A stretch of DNA of 64,000 nucleotides from Hypholoma sublateritium FD-334 SS-4 (lineage: Eukaryota > Basidiomycota > Agaricomycetes > Agaricales > Strophariaceae), in assembly GCA_000827495.1 (NCBI GenBank), contig KN817625.1, positions 62,001-126,000 of the forward strand. Reading direction: 5' to 3'. Positions within the stretch are counted from its first letter, which is position 1. The number at the start of each line of letters is the position of its first letter. This document shows positions 47,355 through 59,702 of this stretch, one piece after another. The notes under the pieces were generated by a model. That model had not been told where the DNA came from. It saw only the letters and a program-made list of their open reading frames with translations, and did no database searches. A program made the translations under genes and the position numbers.

Positions 47355-48504
47355 AATCGGAATGTCCTTCACTTATTTCTCAGCGCTCACTCTGGTGTAC
47401 ATATCGATAGTTCATTGATCTTCGAATTGTGCCTTGTACCGAAATCAGTATGTCAAGCATTCTTCCTTTTAAGCGATGTTTCGGACTTGTGAAAATCTTT
47501 CCTAGTTAGGGTGGCTTGCAACGTCTTGGAGGACTGCCAGGGCTGGGGAAGAATTGCATCAAGAGCCCTGATATGTCCACTGAGATATTGGTAACGCCAG
47601 AGATTTCAAAGCGTGCGAAGAGCACCTGCTTCTTGACTCTGAATCTTGAGCGACTATGTTTTGAATTTCTTTCCGATTCTCACAAAAAATTGATGACAGT
47701 TAGCCTTTCTAATTTCCGGTTTGGGGAGCCCACTGGCAAGCAAATTTATGAAGGGGGCGATGATACAATGCATGCCCATGCATATAAATGTTGCATTTTA
47801 GACTCATCTTTAGCATCCCTTTCCGATGAAGGACGAAAGACGGGAAAGCGCTTGATGGAAAACGGACTTGATTAATAAAGACATATGTTTATTCCGTAAC
47901 TAAGCACTAAGCGAATCTCACCATGGACGATGTACAGGCATCGTGGTCTCCGGACTTTCGGCTACCGTTGGAGTGACTACATGTACAAGTCCGCCGAACC
48001 ACGCACGAGACTGAGCTATTTTGGCTCGTGACATATATACACTCGCGGAAGCGGCTGAAGGCGAAGAGTCAAAAATTCTGCCGGATTCAGCTCGGTGGAC
48101 TTTTTAAAAACAACCTTTTAAGTTCTTCTCTGGAGGGGGACACTCGATAGTTAGGTGCGTTGCACTGGTTAGCCATAAACCAACCTTCCCGTTAGGCGCC
48201 CGGTATTCCGGTTCGTGGAGGAGAAGCTCTACCCTTACTCTACCAAAGGATTAACATATTACTTGATGGAGATGAACTAGGGGAATATAATCGGTACGGG
48301 GGACCTCCCTACAATCGGTAAAAGGTACCGAAGAAATAACTTAGCGGGTCCAAATGTCCAGCTTGTATCTAATCGATTTGCCTTCTTTTCTGCAAAAAAC
48401 ACAATACCACCCGACTTAGTACCTCTGCCACCAATCCGCTCATATAATTCGACATCGCGCAGTCGTCTTCTTCCAAACCTCGAACAACTAAGACCGCTTC
48501 AAAC
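47355..48504. other. Intergenic region
   Basis: About 1.1 kb. A frame of about 100 codons from the ATG at 47573 has no recognised domain. The final 200 bases should hold the promoter of the orphan gene at 48505. Confidence 0.4.
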
Positions 48505-49569
48505 ATGTTATTCTATCCAGAATTCGTGAACCGCACGCAAGCGGACTATGTCCCCATTGGCGCGGCAGTGCAAGACAATTCTACCATGGCGTCACCTACG
48601 ACTGCGCCTCAACCATCTCACCACGAATTCATTGTGGTAGATCCAACGGCGCCACCCGACCCGCGCCCCTTTCTAATTTACAGAGGACCAGATGTCACTC
48701 CATCCAGAGCGTGGCAGGAGGACCCGTACCGCGCGCGGCGCGCACCATTTGTCCGACAACAGGACTCTATCGGGGAGGCTCAGCCTCCAAGTACATTCTC
48801 TACATTTCAAGTGAAATTGGAGTCATCATCGAACATGACTATGGCATCCCCTCCCGACATCCATTTGCCACTAGGACCGATATCCGAGATCCAGGACGCA
48901 CTGACCAGTCCTCTCTCGGAGTATACGCTCAGACGACCCTCGATACCACTTAAACGGTGTCGGTTTTTGGCACCGCCGATGAACTATACCCACCGGTGTC
49001 GTGCCTCACGCCCCGCCCTTCTGTCCCCTGTAGCATCTTGGAGCACGGAGCGGCGCTACGCTCCCAACGCCATGCCTACTTCCTCACGTAATAGACAACC
49101 GTGGCTCTCTAACGGCGAGTGGCCAGCGGGCGTCAGCAGAACGCCTCGGCCTCGCGCCTCTGGCGAGCGTGGGCGCTGGAGTTCTTTCTTCGTCTGGGAC
49201 TTCGACGCCGCGATGGCTGCCTTGGAATTTAATCACATGGAACAATCTGACGAGGAAGAAGACGCAGACGAGCGGAAACCCATGGAGTGGTCTAACGACT
49301 TGGACGCCGGAGCGCAGTACTTTGGCGCCCTGTTTTCCGGTCGACGCTTACCGACGCCTACTTCTCGTTGGGCCGCGCCTGGCTCTGGGTACCACAGAGT
49401 CCGGGTTTCAAGCAACGCGCTGCTGAGGGACATAAATCCCTTCTATAAGCCGGCACCGCCTCAGTGGTATTATCCTGAGGACGCGCGCCACGAGGAGGAG
49501 GTTACAGCGGCATCAAGCAGCGCGACATCAATCACAGCAGCGACAAGGCGTCAACGTTTCAACCGCTAG
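48505..49569 (+). CDS. Intronless orphan protein of 354 residues
   Basis: A single open frame from the ATG at 48505 to the TAG at 49567-49569, long for a region where most genes have introns. No domain was recognised. The N-terminal half is rich in Pro, Ser and Thr (ASPTTAPQPSHHEFIVVDPT), and the middle is basic and disordered. A better conserved-looking core is SFFVWDFDAAMAALEFNHME, followed by an acidic run (DEEEDADER) and INPFYKPAPPQWYYPEDARH. No signal peptide or membrane segment. GC content is higher than in the surrounding intergenic DNA, which supports coding. Confidence 0.6.
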   Translation: MLFYPEFVNRTQADYVPIGAAVQDNSTMASPTTAPQPSHHEFIVVDPTAPPDPRPFLIYRGPDVTPSRAWQEDPYRARRAPFVRQQDSIGEAQPPSTFSTFQVKLESSSNMTMASPPDIHLPLGPISEIQDALTSPLSEYTLRRPSIPLKRCRFLAPPMNYTHRCRASRPALLSPVASWSTERRYAPNAMPTSSRNRQPWLSNGEWPAGVSRTPRPRASGERGRWSSFFVWDFDAAMAALEFNHMEQSDEEEDADERKPMEWSNDLDAGAQYFGALFSGRRLPTPTSRWAAPGSGYHRVRVSSNALLRDINPFYKPAPPQWYYPEDARHEEEVTAASSSATSITAATRRQRFNR

Positions 49570-52221
49570 CAGCGTCGCTGCGCCATGCAACGACACCTCG
49601 ATTGCGTCCTCAAACGACAAGCCATTCCGGAGCACTGCGATCTAGCGGCATGTGGGTCTTCTCTTCGTATTTCGCTGTGTTATTCGCTAACTTTCTTGTT
49701 CAAGTTCGTAACTGTACAATTCCCAACTGCACAAAACATTAACGGCTTACTTATTTTTCATTAGTTCGCTCCTTTCGCCGTTAATTTGTATCTATAAATT
49801 TCTCGTAATGAATTTGAATATATTTTAGAGATGTATAACGCTCTGAACAAAATTGCAGCCGTAAAATTGGCGTGACCACCACATTCGTTATCATTCAGAT
49901 CCTCTCCTAAGGAATATGAGCACACCAATGCTAATACTATTATCCATGAGCCCTCAAAAGGCCGCTTAGTTGCAACATGACATCAAGGCGCGTGTATGCA
50001 GCGCCCGCCGTGGGGATGAATACACGGCTATGCGCATATGGTCAAGTAGTCTTTCCGGGCATATTTCGGTCGTCTTACCACAGTGTCGTTCCGCCCCTGG
50101 GCCCACGCGCTGTCACGAGTCGGAGTCAGATAGTGTTTTAGGCTTAATTCAGACTGTCTGCAACCCTGTGTGACCTTTTTCCGCCGAGGATTTCATCGTC
50201 GGCGCGCCAGTGATAATTTTAGAACGGCGCTGTTTGCTGTTTGAGAGCCTCTCGCTCATTTATTGAGGGTTAGAACAGGGTGACTAGACAGTCAATGGAA
50301 CGCAGATAAAAACGAGTGAGGCAGAAGGAGTACGGGGATGCGCTTTAAGCCCAATATGTTGGTCGCGATGCGCGGTCTTCCTTCAACAAATCACATCTGA
50401 TTCACATTATCGGCTGCCTGATCACGCTTGAGCATCCATGGACCTTCGAGTCTCTGTAGTCCCTTAGAGTTACGGTCTTTGACATTTCTCTAAGGGTGCG
50501 ATGCTCTATAGAACATTCTCGCTCAGACAGAAAATTTTTCTAGCAAGAAGGCCGAGGTGGGGCGGCGGAGCCCCGTGTACTGGACGCTTGCGCCACGGAT
50601 CGATGGGGGCACAAGGACAGCATGCCCGAATATGGTAAACTGATCATCTGGATAGAGGGGAGGATCTTCTACGCGGGTGGGGGCTTGTTCTCGGTTACTC
50701 ACTGCAGACTGCGGCTACAAATGAACCGCCACGAACCGACACAGCGCGGGGGCAGAACAGAACACGGATTGTTCGGTTTGATAGCAGTTCGTTGACTCGC
50801 AGATCTGGGCACCTTGATAATGCGAGGGGCGTGTAAAGGAGAATTCCAGCGGAGAACAAGTATACGCGATATCGGATTAATCATCTCTTCGTTCCTATGC
50901 CCAAGAATGGGCAAAAAAAAGTTGGCCATGTCAGTAATGTATCTCGTATCTTCCACAAGGAGTCACTCGCGCCCGAGGCGGACTTCCAACTTGTCTGGGT
51001 CTGGAGCAGGATATGCTAGGAAATTCCCCACCCAAGACCCACTTTTCTGGCGTACGAACTCGCACGGCCATCGTCGACATCAGTGCCACCCTCCCGCGCG
51101 CCTTGCCACCATTTTCCCTGGCCACCTGAGGGCTTGTAAGCGACCACGAGAGGCAGTTTCTACATGAACTAGTCCAGAAAACCAAGCTGTACTACAATTC
51201 CAAGAGGTTGTTCGCCGACAGCCTCGACGACGCCCCAGCGACGCCTTCCTTCCGGTCCAGCGCAACAAGAGGTTATTTGTACTCGTACGTGAGTCCACTG
51301 CGCCTCAAATCCATGGCCGTTCATTCCTTCGAGACTCTGTAGAGCCAAATACCCAGTCTCAAGTAGATGCACTCTTTTCCACCGCCGGCAGCAGCAGCGC
51401 CGCCGCCCAGCCACTCCCCTTGCTTTTCCGACCGACTGCATTCCACAGCAGCAAGCGGTCCACATCAGCAAGCGGCCCACACCAGAGCACGGCCTACACC
51501 ACGAAATAGTTCCAACGAAGTGGAAAACCCGACTTTGGGGATGCCACCGGCACACAATCGCTCCCAACGAGCCACCGCCCGCCACCTCTCCTCACTGGGA
51601 AGTTGCACTCTGCCGCGGGCTACCGCGCCATCCACAGGCCGAGCGCCCGCCGCGAATACGGGCCGCAAGTATCATGGGAATCTTAGGAATCAAATGGCCT
51701 GTTCAGGCAGCGGGAAACCCGCCAGTGTCCGCCCAGCGTCGCCCGCGGGGTGGGGCGGGCGTTGTTGCGCGGGGCCAAGTTGGGATCAGGCCCCGGCCCG
51801 TGCGCATCACGTGCGCATCGTCAACGACATCGCGCCGCGTGCGCCTCTGAATCTCTCCTTGATACCATCCTCAGATATCTTTGAACAGGACTTATGCCAC
51901 TGGTCTACGCGGTGTTCTCATGTTTCTATTAATTTTAATATATATATTTTTGCTCGGATTCAAGCCCTTGATTGAACTGAAGATGCAAGAAGACGAGGCG
52001 TCGCTTGACAGCCTGCGGCCAACGCAGGCGCGCACGATGTGACATTGGGGCCGCCCTTATCCATGAATCGGAGCACGATACAGTCGTCAGCGCAGTATGT
52101 TGAGCATACTGTCATCAAATATGTACATGTGATAATCGCATCACATCCTACAGTCCATGCAAAGATTCTATATTCTCTAGCGTATTGATACATTTCGCAT
52201 TGCTAATTTTCCACCGCGCGC
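49570..52221. other. Intergenic region
   Basis: About 2.65 kb. The GC-rich part around 51200-51860 has open frames on several strands, including a 202-codon plus frame, but with biased Ala/Pro/Arg/Ser composition and no domain. No gene is called. Confidence 0.4.
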
Positions 52222-53424
52222 CTACTTGCTGCGCTTGTAGATCTTCCCAAGGAAGCTCCGGAACACTTCGCGCTTCAGCCCGCCATCGACCTCCACAATC
52301 TCCTCGATCTTCGTATTCAGCTCCCCGACAATGCGCTCCTCATACGCCGCGTACACCGCGCGGATATCCAGCTCCTCAAACAGCGCCTTCACCACCGCCT
52401 CCTTCGCCGCGTCCTTCCGCCCGTAGTTCGCGTCGAGCACCGCGCGCTGCGCAGGCGACGCCAGCCGGATCGCGGTGTTCACGACCCACGAGCACTTGTT
52501 GTCCACGATGTCCGTGCCGATCTTGCCGATCTGCGCCGGGGTGCCCGCGAAGTCGAGGAAGTCGTCCTGGATCTGGAAGTACTCGCCGAGCGGGAGCAGG
52601 ATGTCGCGCGCGACCTCGTACGGGCGCACGGGCGCCGGCGCGCCGGGGACGGCGTACGTCTCGGGGATGCCGGCGACGAGCATCGCGCACGCGACGGGGA
52701 GGTAGAACGAGTAGTACGCGGTCTTGTAGATCACGATCGTGCGGTGCCTTTCGAGGGAGAACTTGGAGAGGTCGACCTTGTCCTCGGGCGCGGTGATGAG
52801 GTCGACGAGCTGGCCCATCTCGGTCTGGTACGTCGTCTCGTGGAAGACGTCGAGCAGGTCGGCGTAGTACGCCTCGCGCCGGAAGTGGACTTTGAGGAGG
52901 CGGTAGATCGCGGCCTCGAGCATGAAGGAGTCGTTGATCGCGATGAGGCCGATCTCGGGGACGCGGTACCAGCACGGCTGCCCGCGGCGCGTGATCGACG
53001 CGTCCATCATGTCGTCCGCGACGAGGAAGTACGCTTGCAGCTGTTGCCCCATCCAGAAGGTCAGCCGGCGCGCGATGGCGCAGAGGAGAGACGACGCACC
53101 AGCTCGACGCCCCAGCCGAGCACGGCGGCCCTGAAGTACTCCGCCTCGTCGAGCGCGCGGCCCTTGAGAATCTCGACGGTGTCGACGACGGACATGCCGC
53201 GGTTGAGCTTGCCCCCGGGCACGTTGTAGTTCAGGTTCTGCGGGCGCACGTCAGCGTCAGGGGCCGCGCGCAGGCGGCAGGCGGGGGCGTACGTTGCGGT
53301 ACCACTCAATCGCCTCGGCGGGCATGCCCTCGCCGGCGAAGTGCTCGATCAGCTCATCGCGGATCTTCTCGAATGCGCCCTCGAACTTGGCGCGGCGGGC
53401 GGCTTTGGTCTCTGCAGACGACAT
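52222..53424 (-). CDS. Farnesyl diphosphate synthase
   Basis: The isoprenoid pathway enzyme that condenses IPP with DMAPP and then GPP to give farnesyl diphosphate, precursor of sterols, dolichol, haem A, ubiquinone and sesquiterpenes. The minus ATG at 53424 begins [20 protein letters not shown]; two introns are inferred, one after EWYRN (acceptor CCGCAG) and one after GWGVEL (acceptor CAACAG). The first aspartate-rich motif is DDMMD in [17 protein letters not shown] and the second is DDFLD in [18 protein letters not shown]; both Mg-binding motifs are intact. [16 protein letters not shown] and the C-terminal LGKIYKRSK are typical of fungal enzymes. The coding region is very GC-rich at third positions, unlike its neighbours, as expected for a highly expressed gene. 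The stop is at 52224-52222. Confidence 0.95.
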
Positions 53425-55319
53425 GCTCAGCGGTGTAGGTGTGGGTGGGGATGTGGTGGATGGCGCGACGACGGCGGGTATATACGGCGAGGGGTAGCGT
53501 GTGGCGGCGATGTAGACGGCGATTGCAAGGACGAGCAGGCAGGAGAGCGATGCGATCGGAGAGCGGGCTGGGAGGGGTATGGTTGCAATCGATTTGGATG
53601 GTGCAGGCTGGACAAATATAAGTCGTCGATAAAATTGAAAGTGGTCCGATGGCGACTTGCCTTGATCGCAGGGCCTAAGCGGCCGCGCCGGCCCAAAAGT
53701 CAGCCCATTTTTCCTTTCGTCTATATCTGCCTGCAGCTCGAGGTGGCGTTACGGAGGGTAGCGTCGCGCCGATTCCTGGAAACGTATAAATAAGAGAGCT
53801 GCAAAAAATGCCCAGCTTCTGTCTACTTGCCTTGTCATATTGCCAGCGGCCGCCCAAGGCCGAGTCAGAGCCGGGAATCGGCAAATTCCGTGCAGCATTT
53901 TCGTGAACTTGCGGATTGTTCTCGATTATTTACCAGCAATATGCGTTACATCTCGCCGACGTCGCAAGCTCAAGGCGAAATGATACCCAAGGACTCCACG
54001 GCCTCGGGAGGCGCTACGGTCGAGGGGCGAGTGTGCAGGAATAGGAGGCGCCCGGCCGCATAGAAATAGGTATGTTCCCTTCTCTGCGGTATGTGGTCTG
54101 CGGTCTGCGGTCAAGACGGAATGCCGATGGGAAGGACGAGAATGGCGTCGGCCGCGCTGAACGCTGACGCGAACGAGGTTTGAAGGCAACGAAACAGACG
54201 GCGAGAAGCGCGCTGCGGTCGTCACCACCTTCGGGCACTCTACATGCATGCCAGCTGCTGGCGGATTCAGAGTATTCGATATCGTCGTCGTACAGCGGAT
54301 CCTCGCCCGCTTCACCTGAGCTCGTTACGTTTCCACCCTTGACCAAGAGCCGATGCAGATTCATATCTGCCTCCAGTGGATACGGCCGACTGTCCGATTC
54401 AGACACCCTCCTAGTGGCGAGGAAGGGGAAACGGTGCTGCGAGCGGTTTATGGGACGACTGCCTGGTATCTGCCCGCTGAGCGCTGAGCTTCTGAGTGCT
54501 TGTATGCGCTGTCCATGCGCCCCAGCGCGTCTTCGAGTCGCGTCGGTGCTGCCAGCACGAACGATAGCTGACGCTTCTCCCTTTAACGAATTACCATCGC
54601 TGGCCGTTGACTCGCTGCGGTGCTGTGCAGAAAGCTACGCTGACCTCAGAGTCGGGAGCTCAGTGGATGGATTGAGCCGGCGACGCGCGGCGCCGCCACG
54701 TCGATGACAGCTACATATCTCCCTTTGGCGCACTCTCTTCTTGGAATTTGACTTTCTTGAGTCAGGCGCGCGGCCATCCCTGTGGTTTATCCCTGAGCTT
54801 TACAAACCCCTTTGACGGCGTGTTTTTCTGCCGGCGCGCGAAAGGTATGGTATAGTTGGCGCGGATGGGAGTCGGTAGAGGCTATAAATATAGGGCGCTG
54901 GCGGGCGGTGGGTGATGGGATAACGCGCGGTTATAGCTGATGGTTGAAGCAAGCTGAAGGCAGGCGATTCTACGCATAGGATTCGTAGTGTACGCGCTGG
55001 GATGTGCGCGCTTTTTGAACGTTGGCGAGCGGCATAACGTTCAAAACCCAGATCTAAGCACTCTTGTTGAAGCTATACGCGTTCTCGCGAAATGTATCTG
55101 GCTTTTGTGGACGCGGCTGTTTGTGATAGCTTGCACTTCGAAGCTAAACAGGACAATCTGAGGGCATATACGAGGATGGTTCGAGGAATGCACTTGCCTT
55201 TATAGCGTGCGCCCGAAGATCGAGTGCGGGGCGCGGTGCGTCTGTCGATCTCGGGCGCGCTGAAGGTGCCGGTGGAGCTTGTATGGCACCGCGATGTGCC
55301 CGTCCAGATCGATGCAAGT
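53425..55319. other. GC-rich intergenic region
   Basis: It holds the upstream region of farnesyl diphosphate synthase, including a TATA-like ATATA about 55 bases before its ATG on the minus strand. A second TATAAATA lies at 54893-54900 on the plus strand, but no gene was found behind it. Open frames of 130-175 codons here have low-complexity translations. Confidence 0.4.
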
Positions 55320-57115
55320 GCCTATATCGAACGTCAGAGAAGGTCGGCCGTGAAGCCGCCTCGAGAGCGTGCCACCTTGGAGGTTGGAAGTTGAACATTG
55401 ATATTGATTGGCCAGGGCCTTTGATCCCACCAAGGGAGGCATATCGCGAGGCGTAAGGCTGGATCCGTCGCATACAATGCCACGGCCTGGTCTGGTCGAC
55501 CGCAGCTGCAGCTGCAAGATTTATTGTGCGAAATTTGGCCGTTTGTACCAGGGCCTGCATCGACGGACGCGCGCGATCCTGTAGGCGTCATCCGGCGTCC
55601 TTGGAAATTGGGGGCGTTGCGTTCGATGGAGGATCGGCGTGATATAGGAAAGACCATTGGATTCGGCGCCGGTGATACTGATATGATGCTGATGCGTACG
55701 GCCTGTATCGTGAAGAGAGCATGGTGGTTGGGGGAAATCGCGGTCGCTTGCACGAGCTGGAGGCGGTGATGCGCGGCATAGAGAGCGATGGAGTGGATTC
55801 GGGTTGGATGGAATTCAAACCTGGGCGGTAAGCATGCGATAGTAGGCTCGAAATGATAACTGTGCGATCCAGCGAGAGCGCGCAGTGTCCGATGGGCAGC
55901 GCACGTCAACGAAGGTATGGGGTCGAGCGTGGGTCAACGTGAAGTTGGAGATAAACGGCGGAGTAGCGCCACAATTTCAAGTCCATCTTCTGTATGTGCC
56001 GTCCTGAACGTGGCTTTCGGCGTACGGCCCTGCTACTGGCCGACGTGATGGTCCATCTGAGAAGTTGGAAAGCGGGGGTTGAGGTACATGGCAAGGAAAG
56101 GAATGCCGTCACAGTTCCTCTCGGCCAACTTTCACGGAAACAGTTATGTTCTATATAACACTGTGGCTGTCAGCCTGATGCGCTAGTGGTCAGAGTTATG
56201 CAAGAGGTGGCACGATGCTGACGACGAACGGAGGGGCAGTAACGTTCCAAATGCACTGTTTGTATCTGCCAGCCTGAGCGCTGTTTACGGCATTGGTTTG
56301 AGGAGACGGGGGATGTTTCGCTGGCGCAGCGTCCCATCTGTAGAATATTGGATCAGAAATGAAGACAATGAGGCGTACGATGAGGATGGGACTTCCGTCG
56401 CCATGCTCGCTATGACCTTATTTGTCCGAGAACGCTATTACATTTCACGGCATTTGGCCGACGCGCTGCGGGAGCTGGAGGTCTCAGCGCACTCAAGCAC
56501 GGAACGCGAGAGGACGCGCCGGTTCTGAGGGGGGCGTTGGAGGGGGGGCGGTGGGGTACTCTGCGCCAGACCGAGCTGACTTGGAAATCCAACTGAACCG
56601 CACACGGTTATCCGGAGAAATTAAATATTTTGATTGCCATTAACCACAGATGGTCTTCCTTCCTTCCAGGGATCGGCGATATCATGAGTCGACAGTGTAG
56701 TCGCTAAGTTGCTTTCTGGTTCGAATTCCCAGCGTTTTATCTGTCCTTTTTCAAATGGCCTGCCCGAGTACACGTTCCTCGGCTTAACCTGCAATGACCA
56801 ATCCATGAATATGAAAGAGGCCAAGAGCATCGTACATCTTGTGCGTCCCTCTTTTCGCCTGGGCGGCCTTGAGGTGGCCTCTTCTCCACGCACTAATTTG
56901 AAGCTTTGTAATATGTGATGCAGGAACGACCCACCCACAAATGCATACAACATGTCTGCATCCGTCTAGCCAATTGAGTCCACCAAAAAAACTATGTCAC
57001 TTCACACACATCACAGATAAATTTGTCATTGTTCCCAATGTCGATATCGTCGCGCGGGTCCCTTTCTGGACTCGCCGGACAGTCTCCAATGGAAGTAAGC
57101 GTGTACGCGAGAGTT
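55320..57115. repeat. Long direct repeat, copy A
   Basis: This stretch matches 61950-64000 in the same orientation and order. The best block is 56570-57105 against 63468-64000, mostly identical by eye with small indels; shared words include GTCGCTAAGTTGCTTTCTGG, ATGAATATGAAAGAGGCCAA and GGACTCGCCGGACAGTCTCC. Weaker matches occur at 55330-55385, around 55600-55980 and at 56185-56340. Open frames inside are not conserved between the copies, so it seems non-coding. Ends are approximate. Confidence 0.75.
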
Positions 57116-57894
57116 CTATTTACCAATGCGCTCTTGAATTATGACAGTTCGGTATACTTGTCCCTAAGGCCTAAGGGACGATCTTGATTATAAAGGTCTT
57201 GAACCTTATTTAGACTGATGTATATCAGAAGTGGGCTGTCGAAAGAAGATTGAACAACTCGACCGATATCTAGGCTATAATTTGGGGCGCTTTGCTATTG
57301 CATACTTGATTTTCTGATTGAGTCGAAGTCCAATCTCCTCCGCTCTAGCGTCATATTTATGCCGCTCGTGTGTAAGTCGATGGGGACCCCAGCACATGTA
57401 AATTGTGCTGTCTGGATTTAGCTTCGAATGCAATCATAGATTTTACTCCGCTACGCATGCATACAGGGCTGGAGAATTATACTGCTTCACGTTGCCGAAC
57501 TCGGGAGCAAAAAATCTCAAAGAAGAACAAGCCCTTATGCGCGCTGGACAGTGCAGTGCATCATTCTGAAGTTTTGAACCTGCATGCGCTCGTTTTTATC
57601 TAGTTTAGGAAAGGATTTATTTTCGCTGTAGAGTGTGTGATTTCACGCTGTCGAAGAGTTCTTGAGATTACAGAATCAAGAAGGAAAAATGTTTTTCAAG
57701 CTGATCTTGCGGGCCAAGTAAATTTGAATTTATTATCAACTAGATTTTATGTACGGCGATATCGAATTCGCGGGCCCTTTTTTGTACGAGCGTGCCCGTT
57801 ATGCAAACTAGCCTTCAGCTAACACAGCGAATTACAAGGAAATAGCCAATTAGAAAGACAGTAGATCGAGCTGTGAATAGAGAGCTCACCATAG
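57116..57894. other. AT-rich intergenic region
   Basis: Roughly 780 AT-rich bases between repeat copy A and the proline-rich orphan. Only short frames. Confidence 0.4.
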
Positions 57895-58707
57895 CTACAG
57901 TACCGTATTCCAAAATGTTCTCTGTATCGGCTCTGAAGGCGTAAGGTGCGTCGGTGCACCGACAGCTGCATGCGACGGGGAGATGGGACCGCTCCCCGAC
58001 CCCGTGCTGCTCGACACTCCAGAGGCCGCGCCTATCGATTGTCCGGCAGTCGTGTGTGATCTTGCGACGTCCCACTCGCCTGGCCTTGCGATAACCCGCA
58101 CCCCCTGGGGCAGTCGGGGGAGAGACGGCGCCTTCGCCTCAGATGGGCGGCGGACGCGGCGCGCGCCTGTACCCCAATCACGGACGGGGCCAAGACGGCA
58201 GCTCGGTCCTGCTACTGGAATGTGCTGCGGGTGGTGGATGCGTTGAGAGCCGCCGGGGGCGGACAAGCGCGGATGAGGTGGGCGAGTAGCATCCTCTGTC
58301 GGAGTGCGCAACCCGCTGTTGAGCTTTGGTGGGGGCTTGGTATCCTCCGGTGCTATGGCCGAGGTGACGGGAAAGGAAGACATTTGGGGTGGCGGATGTG
58401 AACTTGCCGCCTCATATGGGGCGGTCCACGTCCGCACTGGCGCGGTTGGACAATATGCAATGAATATGTTCTTGTCTTTGGGAGTTGATGGGTCCTCTTT
58501 TATAATGAAGAAGTCGAGCTCCCGGGAGTCCAAAGTCAACGGCGAGGGTCCCCTTCTTAGATTTTTATCCCGCCTTGGATGTGGCCGTTGGGACGCGGTA
58601 CGCTTCATGTTCCTACTTTGGATGTGTTTTCGTACATACTTACGGGGCGGACCGCTAGATGGAGCGGCCTGCCCCGACTCGAAGTGGAAGGCGATCTGAG
58701 GGAACAT
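57895..58707 (-). CDS. Proline-rich orphan protein
   Basis: A minus-strand frame of 270 codons from the ATG at 58707 to the TAG at 57897-57895, preceded by TATATATA at 58768-58775. The likely folded part is near the N terminus (LDFFIIKEDPSTPKDKNIFI, then YCPTAPVRTWTAPYE). The rest is Pro/Ser/Gly-rich and probably disordered. A near-perfect donor (GTAAGTATG) occurs after SSGPP, so a small intron may remove the stretch up to the acceptor before GAACATGAAG, or translation may start at the internal MKRTASQRP. No family recognised. Confidence 0.5.
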   Translation of the reverse strand: MFPQIAFHFESGQAAPSSGPPRKYVRKHIQSRNMKRTASQRPHPRRDKNLRRGPSPLTLDSRELDFFIIKEDPSTPKDKNIFIAYCPTAPVRTWTAPYEAASSHPPPQMSSFPVTSAIAPEDTKPPPKLNSGLRTPTEDATRPPHPRLSAPGGSQRIHHPQHIPVAGPSCRLGPVRDWGTGARRVRRPSEAKAPSLPRLPQGVRVIARPGEWDVARSHTTAGQSIGAASGVSSSTGSGSGPISPSHAAVGAPTHLTPSEPIQRTFWNTVL

Positions 58708-59702
58708 TTTGTAGCGAGCGGACGCCTAGAAGCGGGTGACTGGGAGCAACAAATAATTTAATTCAGGTATATATACGCCTCTTTCTTGGGATACCGCGCT
58801 ACACCACCATTGCTGAGTTGTCAAGTTCTCCCCACAAAGTAACACACACTCAATGGGGATCATGTAGGTAGATCTCGGTGATAATCCCCGGCCCGTGAGC
58901 GGACTGCCAGTGAGCGTCTATCGCTTACAACTTCAAGGGCTATAACATATACAATACCTCTTCGACGCCTGCTCAGGTAGTACTTAGATTGTAATAGATA
59001 TTCCAGACTGCATACCATAAATACTGGATTGTCCTTCAATTCCTGCCGAGCATCTACCGATTCGCGTCCTTAAACAACTTCCTTCACCTTGTCGTTAGGT
59101 TGTTTCTAAATTTAGGCTCAAAAATAACAATTTTACATATCCGTCAATCTAGAATGATTGAACTGCGTGTTTGATGCGGCCGAATCTTTTGTACGAGCAG
59201 CTCAGTAGTGACCGGAGGTCTAGAGACCGCGATAATCGATGGCAAATACACATGTATGTACAAGTGCCGATTCTAGTTGATGAAGAAATCAAATAGAATT
59301 CCAGGGTCGTTCAATCTCACTGGTATCTGGAATAGATCTGCGAGAACTGCGTCCCCTTTGGCGGCCTTTCGTGTCGAAGCTCTTATTCATATGATGTGCG
59401 TGAGCACCCAGACAGAAATATGTAGACCGGCCGGCATTGAGGACCGCAGGATTGAACGATGTATTCGCTCAACCAATTGAAGTCTGTTAGAGGGCATCCA
59501 TCAAGAGTTAACGTTAATGTTTAAACTCGAACATGGGCGCCGATGTATCCTTTCCATGCGGAGCGACAATCCTTCTCAAAGCTCGAGAATTGAGTGCACC
59601 GTGCGCCGTAGACTCTAGACTCTAGAGGGAAGTCCGAAGTTCGAACCCGGAAGGATGCATCTATTCCCCAAAATGAAGACCATCCTTTCGAGATGGAAAA
59701 AT
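58708..59702. other. Intergenic region
   Basis: It includes the promoter of the minus-strand orphan (TATA at 58768-58775). A short palindromic TCTAGACTCTAGAG run lies near 59610-59625. No gene seen. Confidence 0.4.
58768..58775 (-). promoter_or_regulatory. TATA box of the proline-rich orphan
   Basis: A perfect TATATATA about 60 bases upstream of the minus-strand ATG at 58707. Position and composition fit a core promoter, but no transcript data are available. Confidence 0.4.

Noticed and set aside
47516..47875. Plus-strand frame of 119 codons
   Set aside because: Starts with TTG; from the first ATG only about 100 codons remain, with no domain. A fragment of a lost gene cannot be excluded.
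51367..51975. Plus-strand frame of 202 codons
   Set aside because: Ala/Pro/Ser/Arg-rich translation typical of chance frames in GC-rich DNA; no domain and no splice context.
52185..52796. Long plus-strand frames opposite the FPP synthase
   Set aside because: Shadow frames caused by the high third-position GC of the real minus-strand gene.
54180..54707. Plus-strand frame of 175 codons
   Set aside because: Low-complexity composition in GC-rich spacer, no recognisable motif; the opposite strand is open as well.
55334..55909. Minus-strand frame of 191 codons in repeat copy A
   Set aside because: The protein is not conserved in repeat copy B although the DNA aligns, which argues against coding.
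59620..59660. GTTCGAACCC word next to tRNA-Glu, possible second tRNA
   Set aside because: The bases on either side cannot form a T stem and no anticodon arm is present.
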